DNA of 64,000 nucleotides from Spongorhabdus nitratireducens (lineage in GTDB: Bacteria; Pseudomonadota; Gammaproteobacteria; Pseudomonadales; Endozoicomonadaceae), in assembly GCA_947387575.1 (NCBI GenBank), contig CANDOC010000007.1, forward strand, positions 1-64,000. Direction: 5' to 3'. The notes under the pieces are model-generated. The model saw only the letters and a list, made by a program, of their open reading frames with translations. It was not told where the DNA came from and did not search any database. The position numbers and the translations under genes are program-made. This document shows positions 25,567 to 32,670 of this stretch, in pieces. Numbering within the stretch: the first letter of the stretch is position 1; each line of letters starts with the position of its first letter.

Positions 25567-25783
25567 GGAACTTCAACAACTCCCAAGGCTCAACATCAAG
25601 AGCTTCGGCCAAATGGTAAATAGTTGAGAGTGTTGGATTGCGCTCTCCTCTCTCAATACCTCCCATATAGGTTCGATGAATATTGGCATGAAGCGCAAAA
25701 GACTCCTGTGAATACCCTTTCGCTTTACGTAGATTTCGTATCTTCTGACCAAACTCTACACAATGTTCTATTTTCTCGGTCAT
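25559..25783 (-). CDS. Controller (C) protein of the R-M system, XRE-type HTH
   Basis: The 74-residue protein is almost entirely one helix-turn-helix domain: FGQKIRNLRKAKGYSQESFALHANIHRTYMGGIERGERNPTLSTIYHLAEALDV. YSQESFA and RTYMGGIERGERNP match the C-protein family (C.PvuII, C.Esp1396I, C.AhdI), which time nuclease expression after the methyltransferase. The ATG at 25783 is preferred because any longer form would run through the C-box and into the divergent gene. The upstream box at 25829-25854 has the C-box layout. It is cotranscribed with the beta-class methyltransferase and the nuclease. Confidence 0.85.
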   Translation of the reverse strand: MTEKIEHCVEFGQKIRNLRKAKGYSQESFALHANIHRTYMGGIERGERNPTLSTIYHLAEALDVEPWELLKFHD

Positions 25784-25828
25784 CCGTTTATCAGGCTTGT
25801 TATGATCATCGCAAGGATATGAAATGCT

Positions 25829-25854
25829 ACTTGACAGTCCACATACTATAAGTA
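25829..25854. promoter_or_regulatory. C-box (two 11-bp operators with 4-bp spacer)
   Basis: Read on the minus strand it is TACTTATAGTA, then TGTG, then GACTGTCAAGT. This matches the arrangement known from Esp1396I-like systems (GACTTATAGTC, four bases ending GTG, second box). It covers the -35 and spacer of the divergent methyltransferase promoter and lies upstream of the controller gene, so one operator can govern both directions. Confidence 0.7.
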
Positions 25855-25858
25855 TCAT
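25831..25858 (+). promoter_or_regulatory. Promoter of the Dam-like methyltransferase, near-leaderless
   Basis: TTGACA (25831-25836), 16 bases, TATCAT (25853-25858). Transcription should start at about 25865, within two bases of the ATG at 25867, so the mRNA would be leaderless or nearly so. The C-box overlaps this promoter, predicting repression once controller protein accumulates. Confidence 0.65.
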
Positions 25859-25866
25859 TATTATCC

Positions 25867-26694
25867 ATGGAACAGGTAACACTACTAGAAAACGAATACT
25901 CAACGGTCAAGCCTTTTATAAAATGGGCTGGCGGCAAACAGGCGCTTGCAGAAAAGTTAATCCAACACTTTCCTTCTGATTTCCATACGTATTACGAGCC
26001 GTTTATTGGTGGTGGTAGCATTTTTTTTTCTCTAAGCCCTAAAAGAGCTGTAATTGCTGACTACAATTCCTGGCTTGTAGACACATATAATGCGATAAAA
26101 AAAGACTGGATAAAGGTCGCCGAAATTCTCGATACCCTTCCCAATAACAAAGAGGATTATCTTGAGATAAGAGCAACCTTACCAGAGACTCTTCCTACCT
26201 ATAAAAGAGCTGCGCACTTTATTTATTTAAATAAGACCTGTTTTCGAGGGCTATTCCGTGTCAATCGAAAAGGAATGTTTAATGTCCCCTACGGTGCTTA
26301 TGATCGACGCTATTATGATCCTGAGAATCTCAGGCAGACGTCTTTACGACTTAGAAATACAGAGATTCGACAAGGTGATTTCGAGCTAAATTTATATGGT
26401 GCCAAGAAAGGTGATTTTGTCTATCTTGATCCACCATACTATAAACTAGGCGGACACTCAGATTTTAATCGTTATACCGATCAGCAGTTCCGCGAAAACG
26501 ATCAAATTCGTCTAGCAGCTCTCTGCTCTGAACTAGACACACAGGGTGTTAAGTGGGCATTAAGCAATAGCAATACTGACTTTATCAAGCGGCTCTACAA
26601 CTTTTTCAATATACATGAGATAGATGCCCGTCGAGAAATCAATCTGAACTCTAGTAACCGAAATATTAAAGAGCTTTTGATCACCAATTACTAA
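25867..26694 (+). CDS. Alpha-class (Dam-like) N6-adenine DNA methyltransferase
   Basis: The 275-residue enzyme has AdoMet motif I FIKWAGGK (residues 17-24), TYYEPFIGGGSIFF (41-54), the Dam-family NKTCFRGLFRVNRKGMFNVPYG segment and catalytic motif IV LDPPYY (residues 187-192), ending with a conserved SNSNTDF. This is the Dam/M.DpnIIA/M.EcoRV group, which methylates adenine. It is transcribed away from the controller operon, giving the system two methyltransferases of different classes. That is expected when the recognition site is asymmetric, or when one enzyme acts first on entry. Shine-Dalgarno is absent, in line with a leaderless message. Confidence 0.9.
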   Translation: MEQVTLLENEYSTVKPFIKWAGGKQALAEKLIQHFPSDFHTYYEPFIGGGSIFFSLSPKRAVIADYNSWLVDTYNAIKKDWIKVAEILDTLPNNKEDYLEIRATLPETLPTYKRAAHFIYLNKTCFRGLFRVNRKGMFNVPYGAYDRRYYDPENLRQTSLRLRNTEIRQGDFELNLYGAKKGDFVYLDPPYYKLGGHSDFNRYTDQQFRENDQIRLAALCSELDTQGVKWALSNSNTDFIKRLYNFFNIHEIDARREINLNSSNRNIKELLITNY

Positions 26695-26718
26695 AATATT
26701 ACGTTCTTTGTGTCTTCA

Positions 26719-26755
26719 CCACTTCATCATTGCTCTTAGAAAAGAGATGAAGTGG
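26719..26755 (+). terminator. Hairpin downstream of the Dam-like methyltransferase
   Basis: CCACTTCATC (26719-26728) pairs with GATGAAGTGG (26746-26755), with an inner CTCTT/AAGAG stem. It lies 25 bp after the stop, lacks a long T-run, and shares its core with the hairpin at 23888-23923 at the other end of the island. Confidence 0.45.
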
Positions 26756-26938
26756 CTAGATAGCTCTAGTGACTGGGCACTGGGTGGTATGTGGCTTCAG
26801 CTCTACTAACTAGGAATACGGTACAGACTTATATTTGGAAGACGCAAACTATGCGTTTTTGCTCTCTCACCAGAGCTATCTTCGAACACAAAAAATAAGT
26901 ATTTTTACGATTATGCCAATATCAGCCAGCCTTGGCTG

Positions 26939-26967
26939 TTGACAGCGCAGGCAAGGCTACATATTAT
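26939..26967 (+). promoter_or_regulatory. Promoter of tRNA-Thr(TGT)
   Basis: TTGACA (26939-26944), 17 bases, TATTAT (26962-26967), about 14 bp before the mature tRNA. It is a near-consensus sigma-70 promoter and makes this tRNA independent of the island upstream. Confidence 0.82.
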
Positions 26968-26981
26968 CTCGCTCGAAGTTT

Positions 26982-27057
26982 GCCGGTATAGCTCAATTGG
27001 TAGAGCACCTGCCTTGTAAGCAGGGGGTTGGGGGTTCGATTCCCTCTGCCGGCACCA
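26982..27057 (+). tRNA. tRNA-Thr(TGT)
   Basis: A 76-base cloverleaf with anticodon stem CCTGC/GCAGG, loop CTTGTAA (TGT, reads ACA), acceptor GCCGGTA/TGCCGGC and encoded CCA. It bounds the restriction-modification island on the right. Confidence 0.96.
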
Positions 27058-27063
27058 TGATTT

Positions 27064-27098
27064 AAAAAAGCCGATGATTCAGATCATCGGCTTTTTTT
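27064..27098 (+). terminator. Terminator after tRNA-Thr(TGT)
   Basis: AAAAAAGCCGATGAT and ATCATCGGCTTTTTTT form a strong intrinsic terminator with a 4-base loop. Confidence 0.93.
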
Positions 27099-27239
27099 AT
27101 GCCTGTATGTTTTACCTCTCTTTCCATCTTCTGGTTCCTGCCCATTTCTTTTGGAAGGGACATACGGATAAACCTTGAATAAAGTTCAGCACAAAAAAAG
27201 ACCGGCACAGGGCCAGTCCTTTTTACTCACTCAGAACAA

Positions 27240-27725
27240 TTATTCATATTCGGAAGAATAGGTTTCTTCGTAGGTGTGTGAATAAAGCTCAAACAGGTTA
27301 CCAAACGGATCTTCCAGATAAACCATCTTGGCCGGCTTATTATCATCTTCCGGATGATAACGCATGATATCCATTCTTGTTTTACCGCCAAACTTCTCAA
27401 CTTTTTCGATCACAGCGTCAAAGTCATCTGTCTGGAGGCAGAAGTGGAAAATACCCAGTCGGGAGAAATCCACTTCGTGACGTTCCTGCCGTTCTTTCAT
27501 TTCGAACAGTTCGACGCCAATACCATCCGTTGTTACAAGGTGTGCAATATTGAAGCCTTTAAAACCTTCACCAAAAACTGCGATACACATTTTACCAATA
27601 GCAGTTTCGCGCTCTTCAACAACTTTGGTGTTGCCCATCACAACTTTAAGGCCCAGGGCATTGGTATAAAACTCTACAGCTTTATCCATATCGCCCACCA
27701 TGATACCAACGTGATTCATTTTCAT
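27240..27725 (-). CDS. VOC-superfamily (glyoxalase/dioxygenase-like) protein
   Basis: The 161-residue protein has two beta-alpha-beta-beta-beta units. It begins MKMNHVGIMVGDMDKAVEFYTNALGLKVV and ends VYLEDPFGNLFELYSH, with metal-ligand candidates His4, His about 54, His about 85 (GIFHFCLQ) and the final FELY Glu. The VOC fold serves glyoxalase I, extradiol dioxygenases and epimerases; the exact reaction is open. The ATG at 27725 is chosen because GGAG lies six bases before it; an in-frame TTG just upstream overlaps that Shine-Dalgarno. A direct-repeat operator candidate lies in its upstream region. Confidence 0.82.
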   Translation of the reverse strand: MKMNHVGIMVGDMDKAVEFYTNALGLKVVMGNTKVVEERETAIGKMCIAVFGEGFKGFNIAHLVTTDGIGVELFEMKERQERHEVDFSRLGIFHFCLQTDDFDAVIEKVEKFGGKTRMDIMRYHPEDDNKPAKMVYLEDPFGNLFELYSHTYEETYSSEYE

Positions 27726-27799
27726 AATACTCTCCAAACCGGGATGACTGCGGCGTGACTGGTTTTGATGGCGGTGAGTATATGAACCCGAAAATATTA

Positions 27800-27848
27800 T
27801 TTGAAATTATCAATTGTTATCCAAATAATAATTCGAAGTTATCATTTG
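27800..27848. promoter_or_regulatory. Imperfect 17-bp direct repeats upstream of the VOC gene
   Basis: TTTGAAATTATCAATTG (27800-27816) and TTCGAAGTTATCATTTG (27832-27848) agree at 13 of 17 positions and are 32 bp apart, three helical turns. They lie between the nudE stop and the VOC start, both minus strand, so they should act on the VOC gene. Confidence 0.45.
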
Positions 27849-27859
27849 GATGGCAAATA

Positions 27860-28402
27860 TCAGCCTATTTGATTACGTACCATTAACAGGGTTGCAATAA
27901 CCCGAGCATCAGTAACAGCGCCTCCGGAGATCAGAGCATCAAGCTGGTCAAACCCGAAGCGGTGCAGAATCAATGGCTCAGGTTCGTCTCCTGCCAGTTT
28001 TTCTTCATACAGTTCAGTGGCAACAACGGGCTGGATCGTATGCTCCAGATAGGTGGATATTGTCAGCATTGGCAGCGGTTTCAGTTTATGAGCGCCATAA
28101 CCCGCTTCTTCTTTCAGCTCCCGGTTTGCTCCTTCCAGAATATCCTCCCCGGGTTCGACCAACCCCTGGGGCAGGATCAGCTGATAGTCTTCGGTGCCAG
28201 CGGCATATTCTTCCACCATCAGAAAATCACCATTTGCGGTAATCGCCACAACCATAATCGCCTGCACATCATGGTGTGACCGGCAAAGCCGTTCGTAGGT
28301 ACGCTGTTCGCCATTACTGAATTCGAGATCCAGTTCTTCAACACAGAACAGACGACTTCGGGCAGCAATACGGCGGGCTTTGATTTGCGGTTTTACAGGC
28401 AT
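27860..28402 (-). CDS. nudE: ADP compounds hydrolase NudE (Nudix)
   Basis: The 180-residue protein carries the Nudix box G-x5-E-x7-REUxEE as GLVEPGEDILEGANRELKEEAG (about residues 80-101), preceded by LPQ. Proteins of this length and N-terminus, next to yrfG and hslR, are NudE, which hydrolyses ADP-ribose, NADH and Ap3A. It is divergent from yrfG, and the NudE-YrfG-HslR-HslO-PckA grouping is the usual enteric/marine gammaproteobacterial neighbourhood. Confidence 0.92.
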   Translation of the reverse strand: MPVKPQIKARRIAARSRLFCVEELDLEFSNGEQRTYERLCRSHHDVQAIMVVAITANGDFLMVEEYAAGTEDYQLILPQGLVEPGEDILEGANRELKEEAGYGAHKLKPLPMLTISTYLEHTIQPVVATELYEEKLAGDEPEPLILHRFGFDQLDALISGGAVTDARVIATLLMVRNQIG

Positions 28403-28502
28403 TATCGGGCACTTCCGGATGATGAATTACCAATAGGCAGAGCCGGTGATTCGCAGTAAAGTGAAGCTATTCCCTCTGAATCTTTCTTCAAAGGTCATTT
28501 CA

Positions 28503-29165
28503 ATGAGCCTCGACTGGCACTCTGTTGATACCGTTCTGCTGGATATGGACGGTACCTTACTGGATCTCCACTTCGACAACCACTTCTGGCTGGAGTACGT
28601 TCCCGAGAAATATGCTGAAAAGCATGGCATCAGCCTCAACCTCGCCAAGAAAGAACTGATGCCGCGTTTCAACAGCAAGGTTGGTCAGCTGGACTGGTAT
28701 TGCCTGGATTACTGGGGCAAGGAACTGGAGCTGGATATTCAGGCACTCAAGCGCGAGCTTCAGCATCTGATTGCCCTGCGCCCCGGTGTTGAAACATTCC
28801 TTAAAGCGATTCGCGCTGCAGGCAAGCGGGTTGTAATGATTACCAATGCTCACCCGGGCTCGCTGTCACTGAAGATGGAAACCATTAATCTGGAGCCTTA
28901 CTTCGATCGTCTGATCAGCTCCCATCACTACGGTTACCCTAAAGAGACACCGGCATTCTGGGATGCCCTGCATGCGGATATCGGTCTCGATCCGGCACGC
29001 AGCCTGTTTATTGATGACAGCTGCTCTATCCTGCAGAGTGCAAAGGACTACGGCATTCGCCATAATCTCTCCATCGTTCAGCCGGATCTGCGCAAGCAGC
29101 CAAGAGGCGAGCAGGAATTCGAAGCGATTGAGCACTTTGAAGATCTGCTGCCAGTTCCGGCCTGA
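28503..29165 (+). CDS. yrfG: GMP/IMP 5'-nucleotidase (HAD family)
   Basis: The 220-residue HAD hydrolase has motif I LLDMDGTLLDL with nucleophile Asp about 16, motif II MITNAH, Lys of YGYPKETP and motif IV FIDDS. HFDNHFWLEYVPEKYA after motif I is typical of YrfG, which dephosphorylates IMP and GMP. The ATG at 28503 has AAAGGT before it; an in-frame GTG at 28446 would add an unconserved extension. It is followed by hslR 38 bp later and probably shares its transcript. Confidence 0.9.
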   Translation: MSLDWHSVDTVLLDMDGTLLDLHFDNHFWLEYVPEKYAEKHGISLNLAKKELMPRFNSKVGQLDWYCLDYWGKELELDIQALKRELQHLIALRPGVETFLKAIRAAGKRVVMITNAHPGSLSLKMETINLEPYFDRLISSHHYGYPKETPAFWDALHADIGLDPARSLFIDDSCSILQSAKDYGIRHNLSIVQPDLRKQPRGEQEFEAIEHFEDLLPVPA

Positions 29166-29203
29166 CAGAGACAGCAATAACCGGATTGATCGAAACGGGC
29201 ATA

Positions 29204-29629
29204 ATGAGTACAGGAAAAAACCAGACAGGTAACGAAAAGGTTCGGCTGGACAAATGGCTGTGGGCGGCCCGGTTCTTCAAAACCCGGGCTATTGCCAAGA
29301 ATGCTATTGAAGGTGGCAAGGTACATCTTAATGGTGTTCGCGCCAAACCCAGCAAGGAACCAAGGATCGACGATGTCATCACCATGCGTCAGGGCTGGGA
29401 CGAAAAGACTGTTGTCATCAAAGCCCTGTCCGGCAACCGTCGCGGCGCACCGGAAGCCCAGTTGTTATATGAGGAAACACCGGAAAGTCTGCGCAAGCGG
29501 GAAGATGCTGCCGCCAACCGCAAGGCATTGAAAGGTGCAGTGCCTTATACCGAAGGTCGTCCCGACAAGAAGCAGCGCCGGGATCTGATCCACTTCAAGG
29601 AAGTGAACCGTCAGGATCACGAAGAGTAA
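29204..29629 (+). CDS. hslR: Ribosome-associated heat shock protein Hsp15
   Basis: The 141-residue basic protein opens with an S4 RNA-binding domain: VRLDKWLWAARFFKTRAIAKNAIEGGKVHLNG. A Lys/Arg-rich tail (RPDKKQRRDLIHFKEVNRQ) follows. Hsp15 rescues stalled 50S subunits carrying peptidyl-tRNA. The ATG at 29204 is used; the upstream in-frame TTG at 29186 has no conserved residues. Its stop abuts that of the convergent hydrolase (29629/29630), leaving no room for a terminator. Confidence 0.93.
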   Translation: MSTGKNQTGNEKVRLDKWLWAARFFKTRAIAKNAIEGGKVHLNGVRAKPSKEPRIDDVITMRQGWDEKTVVIKALSGNRRGAPEAQLLYEETPESLRKREDAAANRKALKGAVPYTEGRPDKKQRRDLIHFKEVNRQDHEE

Positions 29630-30577
29630 TCAGCCTGCTTCGTTTATCACCCCCTGCATAAACTCATGGCAGAACCTTGCCGTGAGTTTCGGGGCTTCCA
29701 GCATCGGCGCATGGCCAATGTTCTTCATAATAATGATTTCCGCATCGGGCCGAACCTGTTTGATCACTTCGGTGCTGGAAACATGCAACACCTGATCATC
29801 CTGCCCCCACAGCGCCAGAATTTTTGACGGACCATCTTCCAGCAGGGTCTCGAATCGTGGATGCCCTTCTGTCAGATCTTCAAAGCTTTCAATTAGATTG
29901 GCAAAGATTGCATCATTAAGTGCTTCCCGGTTCAGCATTTCCCGTTCCATGGCCTTGAGAGCGAACTTGGGAATCCAGGGTTTACGTGCCATCACCAGAT
30001 TCAACAGGTCATCCAGATCCTGGCCCGGACGGTGAACCAGCCGGTTTCTGCCGGTTTCCAGTACCTCCTGCATAAACGGGCCAAGTATGGGTGGTTTTAT
30101 TCCGGCATTGGATATCAGGGTTAACGACCGGACTCTTTCGGGATGCTTCCAGGCATACCAGGCCGCAATCCCTCCTCCCATCGAGCTCCCCATAATATGG
30201 GCCGATTCAATGCCTACCGCATCAAACCATTCATCCAGCCAGTCCACCATCGATTCCAGCCGGTAACAGTGATGAGTGCCGGTTTCGCCATGACCGGGCA
30301 AGTCGGGAATCATAATGTTGTATTCCTGCCCCAACAGTCCGGCCAGTTTGAGCCAGCAGGTTTTGTCGGCACTGAAACCATGCACCATCACCACCGGCTC
30401 ACCCTGAGGATGCTTGCTGGCATACCAGACGGCCGGCTTGTTTCGGACTTGACCGCTGAACCGGTCCAACCCGGCACGATGCATTTCCGCAGTCAGAAAC
30501 ATATTAAACAGATTGTCTTCGACCGATTCATGCCAGTTGGAGAAACGGGACTTGAGAGAGTGCGGATCCTTCGCCAT
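29630..30577 (-). CDS. Alpha/beta-hydrolase (lipase/esterase-like)
   Basis: The protein is about 315 residues. It has the oxyanion HG motif VMVHGFSADKTCW, nucleophile elbow GSSMGGG (Ser), Asp candidate in ALWGQDDQVL and His in NIGHAPMLEAP, in the right order for a catalytic triad. The helical start (FSNWHESVEDNLFNMFL) suggests a membrane-near lipase. The substrate is unknown. The ATG at 30577 has AGGA 11 bases upstream; an in-frame start at 30646 adds a weakly structured 23 residues. Confidence 0.8.
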   Translation of the reverse strand: MAKDPHSLKSRFSNWHESVEDNLFNMFLTAEMHRAGLDRFSGQVRNKPAVWYASKHPQGEPVVMVHGFSADKTCWLKLAGLLGQEYNIMIPDLPGHGETGTHHCYRLESMVDWLDEWFDAVGIESAHIMGSSMGGGIAAWYAWKHPERVRSLTLISNAGIKPPILGPFMQEVLETGRNRLVHRPGQDLDDLLNLVMARKPWIPKFALKAMEREMLNREALNDAIFANLIESFEDLTEGHPRFETLLEDGPSKILALWGQDDQVLHVSSTEVIKQVRPDAEIIIMKNIGHAPMLEAPKLTARFCHEFMQGVINEAG

Positions 30578-30717
30578 GGTTTTGTTATTCCTGACCGTTC
30601 CGGCTTTCACGTGCTGAACTGCCACGAATGCCAAATATTCCTTCACTACCTAGATCAACAGGAATCAGCTGTGAGTTCAATGGTTAAAACGAACGCGGGT
30701 ATTGACCAATACGACCC

Positions 30718-32601
30718 CTACTGGTCATTAGCCTGTGGTACAGACTGATCAGTTTTTTCCCTGTACCACCAGGTTCTGAAACTGGTGGCATATTTCGGCA
30801 GGGTTTCAGGCATGGCAAAAATATCCCGGCAGGCAACTTTCAATGTCTTCGGGCGCCAGCGGGGGATGGCATAGAAATTCCAGAGTAGAACCCGATCCAG
30901 AGCACTTACCAGTGTTTCCAGTTCTTCCCGGCTCTGTGCGCGTGGAATGCGTTCGGTAATGAAATCAATCGCCGGATGACTGACACCAGACAAATTGAGC
31001 GTACTCGGGTCATTCATACTCGATGAATGAAAGTAGCGCTGTAACTCGATATCCGGGGAGAAGGTCTGGGGCAGAATATTACCCACCATATCAAAGTCGC
31101 GCTTTTGCAGACGTTCCATATACTGCGCCTGATCCATCACCTGAATGCGAAGGTCTATACCTACCTTGGCCAGCTCATTGGCAAAAGGCAGAACGTATCT
31201 CGTTGCTGTTTTGGAGGGAGATATGTATTGGACTTTAAATACTTCACCCGTGCTTTGGTGGATCAGCTCTCCCTTTTTATACTGCCAGCCTGCCTGCTTG
31301 AGCAAAGCCAGCGCCTGATATCGCTGCTCCCTTAAACCATCATCCTCACCACTATTCACCGGAAGCTGATATCGCTGAGTAAAGACCTCTCCTGGCAGTT
31401 GATCCCGCCAGGGTTCGAGCAATTGGATCTCACGACTGCCAGCAATCCCCTTTGCACTCAGCATATGAGGAAAATAGGAATTTATACGGCGATAGGCACC
31501 ATGGAACACCCGCCGGTTAACTGATTCGAAATCAAACAACAAAGTCATTGCCTGACGAACCCGAATATCATTGAAAAACGATCGTCGGGTATTGAAAAAG
31601 AACATCATGCTGCCGTAAGGCACGCTGTAATCGAGCTCATGACGCTTCACAAGGCCTTTACTGATCGCCGGAAAGTCATAAGCCAGGGCCCAGTTTTTGG
31701 CAACCATTTCAGCATGCAGGTCATGCCCTCCCGCTTTGAAGGCTTCAAAGGCGACATCCAAATCCCGGTAAAAATAAACCTTCACCTCATCAAAGTTATA
31801 TTTTCCGCGATTTACTGGCAGGTCTTTTCCCCAATAGTCTTTCACTCGGGAAAAAGTGATCGACAGCCCGGGTTCCATAGCGGTTATACGATAAGGACCA
31901 CTATTCAAAGGAATCTGAATAGATGACCTGCCCAGGTCACGCTCTTTCCAGTAGTGCTCTGGCAGTACGGGTAACTCTGCAACCCGGAAAAGTTGCGCAC
32001 GGGTTCCTGCAGAGGAGAAGTAAAATTTCACCCGGTGACGATTCAATACTTCCGCTTTTGTGACCGATTCAAGCTGCATTCTGAATCGGGGATGCCCCTT
32101 CTCTTTCAGTTCATTCAATGAGAAGACAACATCAGACGCTTCAATTGGATGGCCATCATGAAAGCGGGCTTCTGGTCTCAAGTTAAAAATCATCCAGCTG
32201 TTGTCTTCAGGGTACTCAACCGAAGCAGCAATCAAACCATAAGCTGAGTGAAACTCATCACCAGAAGGGTCGTATTGCCCAGAGCCAACCATCAGCGGTT
32301 CGTTAAGCTCTGAAAATCCATAGTGCAGTACCCGGTACATCGGGCTTTGAGATGGCGTCAGGCCTTTGGTGGCATAAGCATTGAGCGAATCAAACGACCC
32401 AAATGCAAACAAACTGATATTGCCCGCTTTGGGTGCATTCGGGTTTACATAATCAAAATGACGGAAATCTGCCGGGTACTTAAGGTCATCAAAACGGGCA
32501 ATACCATGAGCTACCGTGATAACCGGAGACGCTGAATCTGTCTCAGCAATGGAGAAGCTCGATAATATCTGGGCAAGGAGAAAGAGTATCAACGTCCTCA
32601 T
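30718..32601 (-). CDS. Periplasmic solute-binding protein, YejA-like (paralogue 2)
   Basis: The 627-residue SBP_bac_5-family protein has a signal peptide (MRTLILFLLAQILSSFSIA). It carries the YejA-type opening GIARFDDLKYPADFRHFDYVNP, FNLRPEARFHDGHPIEASDVVFSL (about 117-140) and C-terminal LLWNFYAIPRW. YejA-like receptors bind oligopeptides for an ABC importer; no permease or ATPase genes are beside it. It is a tandem paralogue of the gene at 32671-34557, 69 bp downstream of it and on the same strand. The start at 32601 has GGAG at ideal spacing; a longer in-frame start would bury the signal peptide. Confidence 0.88.
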   Translation of the reverse strand: MRTLILFLLAQILSSFSIAETDSASPVITVAHGIARFDDLKYPADFRHFDYVNPNAPKAGNISLFAFGSFDSLNAYATKGLTPSQSPMYRVLHYGFSELNEPLMVGSGQYDPSGDEFHSAYGLIAASVEYPEDNSWMIFNLRPEARFHDGHPIEASDVVFSLNELKEKGHPRFRMQLESVTKAEVLNRHRVKFYFSSAGTRAQLFRVAELPVLPEHYWKERDLGRSSIQIPLNSGPYRITAMEPGLSITFSRVKDYWGKDLPVNRGKYNFDEVKVYFYRDLDVAFEAFKAGGHDLHAEMVAKNWALAYDFPAISKGLVKRHELDYSVPYGSMMFFFNTRRSFFNDIRVRQAMTLLFDFESVNRRVFHGAYRRINSYFPHMLSAKGIAGSREIQLLEPWRDQLPGEVFTQRYQLPVNSGEDDGLREQRYQALALLKQAGWQYKKGELIHQSTGEVFKVQYISPSKTATRYVLPFANELAKVGIDLRIQVMDQAQYMERLQKRDFDMVGNILPQTFSPDIELQRYFHSSSMNDPSTLNLSGVSHPAIDFITERIPRAQSREELETLVSALDRVLLWNFYAIPRWRPKTLKVACRDIFAMPETLPKYATSFRTWWYREKTDQSVPQANDQ

Positions 32602-32670
32602 GTTATATCTCCAAGCCTTATAAGGTGCAATTGTGAAAATAATAGATGAGTTATGACTCACCTGTCGTTA

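Noticed and set aside
24745-26694. DpnII-type GATC system
   Set aside because: The second methyltransferase is an SPPY beta-class enzyme of different organisation and the nuclease does not resemble R.DpnII; a Dam-like enzyme alone is not enough.
23767-27057. tRNA-Thr genes as classical integrase attachment sites
   Set aside because: There is no integrase gene, and the tRNA 3' ends are not duplicated at the far side of the island.
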